A stretch of DNA of 15,101 bases from the NCBI GenBank assembly GCA_030638765.1, contig DAOWDZ010000279.1, forward strand, positions 1 through 15,101, given 5' to 3'. The stretch is from Desulfocapsa sp. (GTDB lineage Bacteria > Desulfobacterota > Desulfobulbia > Desulfobulbales > Desulfocapsaceae). Positions 1 through 7,317 of this stretch are shown piece by piece (the stretch's first letter is position 1; each line of letters begins with the position of its first letter). The position numbers and the translations under genes were made by a program. The notes beneath the pieces are model-generated. The model did no database searches, was not told where the DNA came from, and saw only the letters and a list, made by a program, of their open reading frames with translations.

Positions 1-217
1 CAACCCACTTGGTTTGATTTGAGAGGTGTTGGGGGCTGCTATGGTAAAATGTTGTGAGAACAAGATGTTATTGGTGGGTGGTGACATGCTGCAAGGATTG
101 GTAATACATTTCTCAGGTGTTCTCCGTCAAACGTCCTCATCCCTATTGTACTTTCGGATTGATTTGTCGGAGAATATCTAAAAACTTGTTTCCTGGTATA
201 CAAAATCCATTCTGTTT
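1..217. other. Left-edge intergenic sequence, no supported gene
   Basis: No convincing gene is visible. On the minus strand an ATG at 87-85 opens a frame of 29 codons that reaches the window edge, but it has no Shine-Dalgarno sequence and an unremarkable composition. I found no strong intrinsic terminator after the MotA-like gene that ends at 218. Confidence 0.5.
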
Positions 218-1021
218 TTAGGACTTGATGTTGAACCGTTCTTTGAGTCTTTGGTAGGAAACAAGTGTTTCTTGACGTTCGGATGGGGTCAGAAATGATT
301 CGAGTTTGGTTTTAAGAATGGTTGGATTCAATTCAGATTCTATGGCTATAACACCTTCCATAATAATTTTTTGAAGGAGGAGCTCCTGGTTGGTTCGCTC
401 CCTTAAAAAGGATGCAAATGGAAGGAAGAAAAAATTAGCACTGACAATCCCGTAAAGAGTTGATGTGAGGGCAATTGGAACAGCTTTTAAGATGATAGAT
501 GTGTCGCCGATGCCGCCCAGCATGGAAATGAGTCCAACAACACTACCGGTTATCCCAAATGCAGGAAAGAAATCAGCAATGGTGCGTAAGACGCGTTCAG
601 AATCTTCACGTCTCATCTTGAAAAAGTAGATTTCAGTATTTAAAATATCTCGGATCTGTTCAACTTTGTAGCCATCGACGAGGCATCCTAATGCACGCCT
701 TAAAAAGAGAACAGATGTTTCATTTTCCTCTTCCTGGAGAGAGAGGATTCCCTGCATTCTCGATTTAATGGACAGATCTATCAGGATTTGTACTATCTCA
801 GGTTCTTTTTTTATTCTTTTACTGTAATTGGCGCGAAGAACCTTTGTGACGATGGAGAGTTGTTCGGTTTTGAAACTGAGTAAAGTCGCCCCGGCTGTTC
901 CACCAAAGACGATCAAGATTCCGGATATGTTGAAATAAAGACTGACGTTACCATTTATAAAAAAGCCTATGCAGAATATTAAAATGCAGAGGATGAGACC
1001 GATAAAATTCTTACTTTTCAT
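218..1021 (-). CDS. motA: MotA-like stator channel subunit
   Basis: MotA/TolQ/ExbB-family proton-channel protein of the inner membrane, which pairs with a MotB-like partner to turn ion flow into mechanical work on a flagellar rotor. The 267 residues are near the usual MotA length. Four membrane segments are visible at about 6-24, 31-49, 150-170 and 185-205. The second carries GGTAGATLLSF. The large cytoplasmic loop holds RRALGCLVDG (108-117), where the rotor-contacting charged residues of MotA lie. The third segment has PAFGITGSVVGL (P153) and the fourth region ALTSTLYG and P201, matching the two conserved MotA prolines. It lies 13 bases downstream of the MotB-like gene and is surely cotranscribed with it. 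The start has no clear Shine-Dalgarno sequence, so it may be translated by coupling. A TolQ/ExbB role is less likely given the length and the OmpA-type partner. Confidence 0.88.
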   Translation of the reverse strand: MKSKNFIGLILCILIFCIGFFINGNVSLYFNISGILIVFGGTAGATLLSFKTEQLSIVTKVLRANYSKRIKKEPEIVQILIDLSIKSRMQGILSLQEEENETSVLFLRRALGCLVDGYKVEQIRDILNTEIYFFKMRREDSERVLRTIADFFPAFGITGSVVGLISMLGGIGDTSIILKAVPIALTSTLYGIVSANFFFLPFASFLRERTNQELLLQKIIMEGVIAIESELNPTILKTKLESFLTPSERQETLVSYQRLKERFNIKS

Positions 1022-1034
1022 AGGGGAAAATTAT

Positions 1035-2150
1035 TTATAATAGGTTGTTCGGAGATGCTTTGACGGCTGGAGCTAAGCGTTTGGAAATTATTATTTCAAC
1101 ACGTCTGTTTAAAGATCGATTCTCCACATTAGTATTGGGTCGTATGGGACGATTAGAACCATAGCCGGAAACAATAAATTGTGCAGGATTCATTTCCATA
1201 TCTTCTATGAGGAACCTGGCAACACTGCTTGCACGAACCACTGAGAGTTCCCAGTTAGAGGCAAAACGAGACGAGTGCATGGGTTGATTGTCAGTATGTC
1301 CAATGACATTTACCATATAGGGTGTGTTACGTATGATGGCTGTGATTTTTCTTAGGGATTCCCTGGCATTATTTGAAAGATCAGCTTGACCTGTGTAAAA
1401 AAGAAGGTCTCCGGTGAGAATAATACGCATGGTTTTTTCAGGAACCAGTTCCACCGATGCGAATTGTTCAAGATTACTTTTAGAGAGTTCATTACGACTC
1501 AAATCATATATTTCTTCAAACGTGTTTGGCTTTTGAGACTCTGTTTTTGCAGGAGACGACATTGATAATGGAGCAGGTTCTAAGATTTCATCGTTTGGTG
1601 GAGTTTGTGTAATGGTTGGGTTTATAGATGGTTTTGGTGGAGTGGCAACTGGCGTATCGGGTTCTGCTTTTTCTTCAGGCTCAACGTAAACTGTGTTTCC
1701 TTCAAATACATTATCTATATCAAGTTCAGTAACAATGACTTTTTCAACTTTCTTGACAGTACCAGAAGTGATAAATGGGGCTGCACGTTTTAAAGGTATT
1801 ATTGGAACTATAAGGTCGCCATCGTCCATACTGTCAATGGCTTCAGTTGTACTGCCACCAATGATTTCAGGGGTGTTACTTACGAGGAAATCCTCATGGG
1901 ATGCCTGATATACAAACATGGTTAGAAAGAGAATAAACATGGTCATCATAAGATCTGACCAGGCGACCGACCAGTGTACAGGACGAGGAAGGCGAGCTCG
2001 AAAGAAAGAATCTTCAATAACAAAGCTATTCACTGCAAAGGCGCCTTCTCCAATGGGTTGAGGTGTTGGGATGTTTGAAGGCATGGCGGCAGCTGTGACC
2101 GGATTATTCAAAAAAGGATGATCAATTGAGAGGTTTTGTATTGCGTTCAT
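1035..2150 (-). CDS. motB: MotB-like stator protein with OmpA peptidoglycan-binding domain
   Basis: Stator partner of the MotA-like protein: one membrane helix supplies the ion-binding aspartate, and a periplasmic OmpA-like domain anchors to peptidoglycan. The helix is at about 61-82 with WSDLMMTMFILFLTMF, so D66 is the expected ion-binding Asp. The OmpA domain spans about 245-360, with GHTDNQP, the SNWELS..RA motif, SGYGSNRP and NRRVEI. Between them lies a long linker that is Pro/Thr/Glu-rich at about 155-215. Unusually, about 60 residues precede the helix, whereas classical MotB has about 25-30. The total of 371 residues is above the common MotB length of about 310. The start at 2150 has no strong Shine-Dalgarno sequence; M23 is an alternative that would shorten the extension. 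The gene precedes motA, the reverse of the usual order. No other flagellar gene is in view. Confidence 0.86.
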   Translation of the reverse strand: MNAIQNLSIDHPFLNNPVTAAAMPSNIPTPQPIGEGAFAVNSFVIEDSFFRARLPRPVHWSVAWSDLMMTMFILFLTMFVYQASHEDFLVSNTPEIIGGSTTEAIDSMDDGDLIVPIIPLKRAAPFITSGTVKKVEKVIVTELDIDNVFEGNTVYVEPEEKAEPDTPVATPPKPSINPTITQTPPNDEILEPAPLSMSSPAKTESQKPNTFEEIYDLSRNELSKSNLEQFASVELVPEKTMRIILTGDLLFYTGQADLSNNARESLRKITAIIRNTPYMVNVIGHTDNQPMHSSRFASNWELSVVRASSVARFLIEDMEMNPAQFIVSGYGSNRPIRPNTNVENRSLNRRVEIIISKRLAPAVKASPNNLL

Positions 2151-2199
2151 GTCTGTATTGTTTGAGTTCTATGAAATGTTGTTGAATACTTTGTCTTAT

Positions 2200-2228
2200 T
2201 TTATATCGGTAGAATAATTGAAAATCAA
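2200..2228 (-). promoter_or_regulatory. Candidate sigma70 promoter for the motB-motA pair
   Basis: Read on the minus strand, TTGATT (2228-2223) is followed by 17 bases and TATAAA (2205-2200). The predicted transcript start near 2193 would leave a leader of about 43 bases before the MotB-like start. The -10 matches 5 of 6 and the -35 4 of 6 consensus bases. This A/T-rich region makes chance matches common. Confidence 0.4.
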
Positions 2229-2267
2229 AAGATAAATATATAAATTCGGGAATTTATTAAGGGGAGA

Positions 2268-3422
2268 TTATTCGTTTTTGTCTAAATCTGGAAATTCACC
2301 GAATGGTGAAAAATTCCCGCTGTGTATTTGTTCTATCAATTCTTCCGGCTGACTAATGAACTGTCCAACATCTTTCCGGGTTGCAAAAAAATCATCGTTA
2401 AAACCAGATATGAGATTGCGGTGCTCCCATCTTGAGATGTAATACTCTATTATTTCAGGAAGTTTTGAGTAAACAGTCTGCTCCGGCCATGGATCTTTAA
2501 AGGAAGATTTCTTCAGGCTTTCGTTATTGAGAGTCTGGGTTTTGTAAAATTGACTCAAAAACATCAGTTCTGCAGGCATCTTTGCATCTATGCCGATATT
2601 CAATAAAGCTTTCAAAAGTTTTTTTATTACTCCTGAGCCAAATTCTGCAACTGGAAGAGGTAAAAAGATATTTTTAGGTTTTTGAACACCGAGAAAATTT
2701 TTAATTGTTTTTATAAGATGTACTAATTCAACGGGTTCTGAATCGACGAAATTATAAAATTTCCCGGTAAATTCTGAGCGATTGTTGAGAGTATGATGGA
2801 TAAAGTAAGGAACTTTTTTTGCATTGGAGTATGAATGTCTCACTCCCTTAGTTGTGAGAAACAATGGCATTGCCTGATCAGCAATGGTGTGCAGCATCTT
2901 GTGAAAACCCTGTGTTTTATGGTCATGTTTGCCGTATACAATACCAAGCCTGATGGTTGTGCAGTCAAGCCCCTGTTGCTCGTGCATATGTTTGAGTGTC
3001 ATTTCACTCATAAGCTTTGATTTTGCGTAATTTGAAAGGGCGGCGTCAAGGTTGAGCTGTTGAGCTTCTGTAATGTTCTCACCGATTGGGAGAACTGCGG
3101 CAGAGCTGATAAAGATATATGGAATGTTGAGTTTAAGAGCCACTCTTGCAAGATTAATTGAACCTATATAATTGATAGTGTATGCAAGCTGTGGATCGCT
3201 ATCAATGGCAGCAATTGCAGAGTTAACGATGAAATCAGGCTTCCAGAGTCTTGCGTATTGTTCAATTTCCGCTTCTTTCCCAAGACTCATCTTTTTAGAG
3301 TTCGGTGAAAGGATCTCAAGGTCATCAGGGCAGCATTTATTGAAATAGTGGACAAGGGCACCGCCTATTAATCCGGTTCCTCCCACTATGATACAGCGCT
3401 TCTTTTTTGAATGTTTTGTCAT
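2268..3422 (-). CDS. SDR-family NAD-dependent epimerase/dehydratase-like protein
   Basis: Extended short-chain dehydrogenase/reductase with an N-terminal NAD(P)-binding Rossmann fold. VGGTGLIGG at 13-21 is the dinucleotide-binding glycine motif. WKPDFIVNSA (60-69) resembles the same region of dTDP-4-dehydrorhamnose reductases. FISSAAV (104-110) supplies the catalytic Ser region, and NYAKSK gives the YxxxK pair Y132/K136. The family acts on nucleotide sugars or sterol/terpenoid-like substrates, and the substrate cannot be named here. The C-terminal 130 residues are less typical and may set specificity. At 384 residues it is longer than a basic epimerase of about 310-340. The start is supported by AAAGG just upstream. 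It is separated from motB-motA by 117 bases and diverges from the gene at 3610 across 187 bases in which I found no convincing promoter. It appears monocistronic. Confidence 0.82.
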   Translation of the reverse strand: MTKHSKKKRCIIVGGTGLIGGALVHYFNKCCPDDLEILSPNSKKMSLGKEAEIEQYARLWKPDFIVNSAIAAIDSDPQLAYTINYIGSINLARVALKLNIPYIFISSAAVLPIGENITEAQQLNLDAALSNYAKSKLMSEMTLKHMHEQQGLDCTTIRLGIVYGKHDHKTQGFHKMLHTIADQAMPLFLTTKGVRHSYSNAKKVPYFIHHTLNNRSEFTGKFYNFVDSEPVELVHLIKTIKNFLGVQKPKNIFLPLPVAEFGSGVIKKLLKALLNIGIDAKMPAELMFLSQFYKTQTLNNESLKKSSFKDPWPEQTVYSKLPEIIEYYISRWEHRNLISGFNDDFFATRKDVGQFISQPEELIEQIHSGNFSPFGEFPDLDKNE

Positions 3423-3609
3423 AAACCTTTGTATCTAAAAATGCCTTCTTGATGTATTCTTTTAAACGCGTTATTGCGGATAATTTTTGACACGCTTCTA
3501 TTTGTATATCAAATTCAAAATTCAAAAACAAGTGGGATCAAAAATGAATCAGTGGGTTTTGATGTAAAGTGCATATCATTCGAGTAGTTCTCAAGGCTTT
3601 GAGGTCATA

Positions 3610-4296
3610 ATGGAAAAAGTTCTATGCTTTATTTTTGTACTGTTCTCTGCCAGCATCGTTGCAGCAATGGAAATGCCGCCAAACTCAACGAGTAGTTGCC
3701 ATTGTTTTAAGGATAGATCTTTTGACCCACAAAGAAAGTCAGCTGCTGATCAATATTTACTGACAACCAGTTTCAATTCCTTCATTGGTGCAAATTTTCA
3801 TATTTCGAAAAAAAAGATTGTGATGATGAAGATGCAGGGAGGTGTTCATCCGGATGATCTTCTGATTGGCCTCTTTGTCGCCCAGGCTGCGAACGTTGAA
3901 TTGAATAGTTTACTTGCAATTCTTGAAAATGGAGGCACATGGAAACAAATGTTCTCCTCTGAAAGTATAAAAAGTATCATTGATAATAATAAATCGTTGG
4001 CTGCAGTTCGGACTGCTCTTGATACAGAAGGAAAAGCTGTAGAAGTAGTCACTGATGAGCTTTTAAAAAAATTCTTCAAGATACGTAACAGCGATATCAC
4101 TGCATTACGAAAGGAGGGGGCAAGTGGTCGTGAGATAACCCTTGTATATCTTCTTGAAAGATACGGTAAACGAGATATTCCCTCGGTTGATATTTTAAAG
4201 ATGCATACCAGAATGAATAAAAGCTGGGGGGAGATTGCCAATTTTTTCGGATTAACTCCAAAGGAGACCGGCAGACTGCTGAAAAATTCTTTTTAA
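3610..4296 (+). CDS. Secreted helical protein of unknown function with an internal duplication
   Basis: I do not recognise the family. Residues 1-19 form a Sec signal peptide (MEKV, a hydrophobic core, then a cleavage-like VAA). After it come a Cys pair (SCHCF, C30 and C32) and two related helical units, about 69-116 and 160-216. Each unit runs: short basic helix, Gly (G77/G78 versus G170), an acidic residue, a Leu-rich helix (DLLIGLFVAQ versus EITLVYLLER), a second helix, then a conserved Trp-containing turn (TWKQMF versus SWGEIANFFG). The protein is probably periplasmic, with the cysteines possibly disulphide-bonded. GAGGT at 3601-3605 lies just before the ATG and supports the start. The stop codon overlaps that of the convergent gene at 4293. 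Confidence 0.75.
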   Translation: MEKVLCFIFVLFSASIVAAMEMPPNSTSSCHCFKDRSFDPQRKSAADQYLLTTSFNSFIGANFHISKKKIVMMKMQGGVHPDDLLIGLFVAQAANVELNSLLAILENGGTWKQMFSSESIKSIIDNNKSLAAVRTALDTEGKAVEVVTDELLKKFFKIRNSDITALRKEGASGREITLVYLLERYGKRDIPSVDILKMHTRMNKSWGEIANFFGLTPKETGRLLKNSF

Positions 4297-5099
4297 AGCA
4301 TATCTAATAACTGTGTTGTGTCTAGGTAATCAAGGGCTTGCCAAAGATCCTTCTCACTATGTGGCTCAAGAGTGATCAGGGGGCGCAGGTTGTTTTTACT
4401 GAGAAATTGAAAAAGGCCTTTAAAGTCAAAGGAGCCGAAACCGAGGCCCAAATGCTGATCGGTCTCTCCATCATTGTCATGCAGATGTAATTGTCCCAAC
4501 CATGGAGAAAGCCTGGGAAGCCAATCTTGCCATGGAGTTTTAGCAAAACTCATGAGATGCCCGACATCAAGACAAAATCTTACATTATCTGAATTTAATG
4601 TGGTGAAGATTTTTTCGTGAGCCTCCGGAGTAATTTCATATGTATTTTCAAGCATGAGTAGGCAGTCATGATCTTTAGTGATCCGGTTCAGTTGCTGCCA
4701 TGTCTCCTGAGCAGTTAACAGCCATTCTTCCTTCTTGTACCCCTGTTTATTCTCTTCGTAATTTAAATGGCAGACCATTGAGCGTGGTTTGAATATTTTT
4801 ATAAGCTCCGCAGCTTTTTGCAGCTTGCTGCGACTGGCTTTAAGAATAGCAGGATCCAACGCGCCAGGTGCCAGATCAAAGAAAGGTGCATGAAGTGTGC
4901 AGGAGAGTTTATTTGAATGCAGAATGTCAGCGATTTTTTTAAATTCATCTTCTGATTCGTTATAGAGGCAAAGCCCTTCCAAACCAATTTCTGGCTGAAT
5001 TTTATGGCGCAGAAAAAGATCAAGATACTTGTCTTTTAGTTCATACCAGGGAGCATTAACAAAACAGCGGGAAGTTATATGGTTATAGTCAGCTTTCAT
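4293..5099 (-). CDS. Sugar phosphate isomerase/epimerase-like TIM-barrel protein
   Basis: AP-endonuclease-2/xylose-isomerase-like TIM barrel, a family of divalent-metal enzymes that includes endonuclease IV, inosose dehydratases and hexulose-phosphate epimerases. Candidate metal ligands lie at strand ends in the family order: H70 (LHAPF), H111 (CHLNYEEN), E151 (LENTYE), D178 and H181 (CLDVGH), H205/H207 with D210 (HLHDNDG) and E245 (TLEPH). DQHLGLGFG (214-222) is the typical loop after the His-x-His-Asp motif. All 268 residues are present, the usual length. The substrate cannot be named. Nine-Cys or DNA-binding features of endonuclease IV are not apparent, so a sugar-type substrate is preferred. 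It is the last gene of the lipid-transport run, 27 bases after the PqiC-like gene, with no obvious nearby Shine-Dalgarno sequence. Its stop overlaps the convergent gene, leaving no space for an intervening terminator. Confidence 0.83.
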   Translation of the reverse strand: MKADYNHITSRCFVNAPWYELKDKYLDLFLRHKIQPEIGLEGLCLYNESEDEFKKIADILHSNKLSCTLHAPFFDLAPGALDPAILKASRSKLQKAAELIKIFKPRSMVCHLNYEENKQGYKKEEWLLTAQETWQQLNRITKDHDCLLMLENTYEITPEAHEKIFTTLNSDNVRFCLDVGHLMSFAKTPWQDWLPRLSPWLGQLHLHDNDGETDQHLGLGFGSFDFKGLFQFLSKNNLRPLITLEPHSEKDLWQALDYLDTTQLLDML

Positions 5100-5126
5100 G
5101 AAAAGTGGCAGGAGTACATGTTCTCC

Positions 5127-5774
5127 TTACATTGAAGTGAATAGTGTAATCTTTTCAGCAATCTCATCTGAAAGTTTTGAGAGTCCGCTACTGAGTCCTT
5201 TTGGTAGTGATTCAAAATCATCACTTACAAGAGGGATTCGGCGTGTTGATGTAGCAAAATGGAGTGTCTCGTTCTTGTTCATTGAGAGGATTTTCCAGCG
5301 TGCCATCAGGTACGCATTATTGTCACTATCCCTTTCAAAATGAAGAATGTCGATGATTATCTGTAATCCCTTCTGATCTTGACTTCCCTGGAATTGTAGG
5401 ATTTTTTCTGTTCCAAGGTGAATGCCTAAATTTGTGATAAGTACACTGGTCAGCATATCATGAAGGTCCCCAGCCCATCTATGTTGTTCTTCGAAGTTTA
5501 GGGAGTATACAGAGTTTTGAGAGACCATTTGACGCTGATCCAGAAACGAAGCAATGTTCACTGGTCCAAGCAGGATGGTTGGTAAAGAGTCGTTAACGGT
5601 AGCTGCTGTTTGATCTGAAGTGCTTAAGGTGTAGTAAGAGGTAGGGATGGATTGCTTTAAACATCCCACCATAGAGATCAGCATTAATGAAGCAATAAGT
5701 GTCAGAAGCAATCCGGTGGCTTTGTTGATGATGCTCACGTTACTTGACCTCCCCTTGTGTCGTTTCTTTGACAT
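5127..5774 (-). CDS. PqiC-like ABC transport auxiliary lipoprotein
   Basis: Member of the PqiC/YmbA (DUF330, ABC-type transport auxiliary) lipoprotein family, whose members partner MCE proteins in carrying lipids between the membranes. Residues 18-37 form a lipoprotein signal sequence ending SMVGC, with C38 the predicted lipidated residue after a basic start (MSKKRHKGR). The mature part shows the family pattern: YYTLS (47-51), ILLGPVNIASFLDQRQMV (67-84) and the RWAGDLHDMLTSVLITNL region (99-116). At 215 residues it is slightly longer than E. coli PqiC. An AGGTAG Shine-Dalgarno sequence supports the start. It lies 26 bases after the diguanylate cyclase gene and downstream of the MCE, ATPase and permease genes, which fits the role. 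It likely sits at the inner leaflet of the outer membrane, though residue +2 (Leu) only excludes the Asp retention signal. Confidence 0.82.
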   Translation of the reverse strand: MSKKRHKGRSSNVSIINKATGLLLTLIASLMLISMVGCLKQSIPTSYYTLSTSDQTAATVNDSLPTILLGPVNIASFLDQRQMVSQNSVYSLNFEEQHRWAGDLHDMLTSVLITNLGIHLGTEKILQFQGSQDQKGLQIIIDILHFERDSDNNAYLMARWKILSMNKNETLHFATSTRRIPLVSDDFESLPKGLSSGLSKLSDEIAEKITLFTSM

Positions 5775-5800
5775 TCACTACCTGTGGCATGAACCCGGCA

Positions 5801-7249
5801 CTATAGAGTTATGGATTGGTTCCTGCCATTACTCTTTGCTTTATATAAGGCTTCATCAGCTCGATTAAACATGCTCTCTCTGGAATCCTCGGGCTGGTAT
5901 GAAGAAATACCGATACTTACAGTGATAGCAATCTCTTTATCATGATAATAGAGAGGATTGTTTAAGATACTCAGGCGAAGTTCTTCGGCCATATTGATTG
6001 CTGTTTCTGGATCGCACTCCTTTAAGAGAAGCAGGAATTCTTCGCCTCCCCATCTGCAGATAATATCAGTTTTACGCAGTCGTGAAGTGATAAGTGTGGC
6101 AAGATGTTTAAGGACAGCATCTCCAGCCAGGTGTCCATATGCATCATTAGCTTTTTTGAAATGGTCAATGTCGAGCATCAGCAGTGCAAGGTCACCTGGT
6201 TTACGAATCTGATCCAGAAGTAATGTTTTGAAAAAGAGATTCAGGGCCTTGCGGTTATACAAACCTGTCAGCTCATCAGTTATTGCCATCTGCTCAATTT
6301 GTTTCTGATATGAGGCAATTGTTCTGTTGACAATGAAGAGTACAATAGCGGTTATAACTATACAGAGTAATAAATTGAGAAGTAGTGTCTTCAGTAATTT
6401 AGCTCTTCCCTGTATCTTTTTTTGCATGACAACCAGGTACCAGTCGAACTCTTCTATAAATCTGGTATTTATTAGGACTGATTCGTCTTCATGGTTACAC
6501 TCCAGAGTGACAGAATCAGCAGATAGGATTTTGTTGAGGAGATTCTGTTTTTTTATGATCTGATCAAGAATTTTTGTTTTCTGCTTACGGATTTCCGTCG
6601 AGACATTGCTGAGTTGAATTGCTCCTTCCTTATCAATCAAGTAAACATCTTTTTCATACTTTTTCTGATAGTTGTTTATAAGTTCTTGTATCGATTCAAC
6701 CGTTAAACCGACACCGGTTGCCCCGATGAAGTTTTTTTCATAGTCATAAACACGATAGTTAATAAAAACTGTTAGGGCATCATTATTGGAAAGATCCATG
6801 TCCACATTAATCTCAAAATCCTCAGTCATGTCTCGGACACGAAAATACCAGGAATCTCTAGGGTCATCAGGTTGTATCGTTTTCACCAATCCATCAGCAT
6901 GGAAGTAATTATGGTTTTTTTCTGATACGAAGAACGAAGAAACAGCATTGTATTTTTGTTGGATTTCTTTCAGAAATCGTTCTATTGCATCGGGATCCTG
7001 CGCCTCACTGATTGCCCAGTCACGGAGAAAGGTGTTTGATGCCATTAGGGAGGAGATGAAAATAGGCCGCAGCATATCACGCTGAATTTCTGAATATATC
7101 GTATCACTGGTGAGCGGCAATTCACTGTTAGTTATCTGATCTCTGAGCGAACCCATGGCAATGAGATAACTCCCTACGCTGGTGAGTAACGCTCCTACAA
7201 TTAGAAATAAACCGATAAGTGAAATAAGGCGTTTTTTCTTTTTGAACAT
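5801..7249 (-). CDS. Membrane Cache-GGDEF diguanylate cyclase
   Basis: Predicted to make cyclic di-GMP from two GTP. Order of parts: membrane helix at about 8-30, a periplasmic dCache-type sensor at about 40-280, a second helix at about 287-308, a short linker, then the GGDEF domain at about 320-482. The sensor shows DSWYFRV (132-138) and the VFINYRVYDYEKNFIGATGVGL pattern in 161-182, typical of small-molecule-binding Cache domains. The catalytic domain is intact: TDELTGLYNRK (324-334), metal Asp in LDIDHFK (D360), RWGGEEF with GGEEF at 401-405, and RKTD (392-395) five residues before it as an inhibitory I-site. It should therefore be active and feedback-inhibited. No EAL or HD-GYP domain is present. 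It sits inside the lipid-transport run, 68 bases after the MCE gene and 26 before the lipoprotein gene. No Shine-Dalgarno sequence is evident, suggesting low or coupled translation. Confidence 0.92.
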   Translation of the reverse strand: MFKKKKRLISLIGLFLIVGALLTSVGSYLIAMGSLRDQITNSELPLTSDTIYSEIQRDMLRPIFISSLMASNTFLRDWAISEAQDPDAIERFLKEIQQKYNAVSSFFVSEKNHNYFHADGLVKTIQPDDPRDSWYFRVRDMTEDFEINVDMDLSNNDALTVFINYRVYDYEKNFIGATGVGLTVESIQELINNYQKKYEKDVYLIDKEGAIQLSNVSTEIRKQKTKILDQIIKKQNLLNKILSADSVTLECNHEDESVLINTRFIEEFDWYLVVMQKKIQGRAKLLKTLLLNLLLCIVITAIVLFIVNRTIASYQKQIEQMAITDELTGLYNRKALNLFFKTLLLDQIRKPGDLALLMLDIDHFKKANDAYGHLAGDAVLKHLATLITSRLRKTDIICRWGGEEFLLLLKECDPETAINMAEELRLSILNNPLYYHDKEIAITVSIGISSYQPEDSRESMFNRADEALYKAKSNGRNQSITL

Positions 7250-7317
7250 ATATTTTTATAAAGAGTATTGAGAGGACAGTATCTGTTTTGAATAGTTGTT
7301 AATCGGAATTTTTATCA

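Noticed and set aside
1..87. Minus-strand frame reaching the left edge
   Set aside because: It is only 29 codons, with no ribosome site and no coding-like composition; the sequence beyond the edge would be needed.
218..2150. Zorya-type anti-phage system (ZorA/ZorB)
   Set aside because: The MotA-like protein lacks the long ZorA tail, gene order is reversed, and no ZorC/ZorD-like genes are adjacent.
3487..3510. Promoter from TTGACA at 3487 to TATATC at 3505
   Set aside because: The spacing is only 12 bases, too short for sigma70.
3337..3531. 64-codon minus-strand frame over the epimerase start
   Set aside because: It overlaps the epimerase N terminus out of frame; the Rossmann motif and AAAGG site support the ATG at 3422 instead.
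3846..4241. 131-codon open frame on the minus strand
   Set aside because: It is antisense to the signal-peptide-bearing gene at 3610 and has no ribosome site or recognisable domain.
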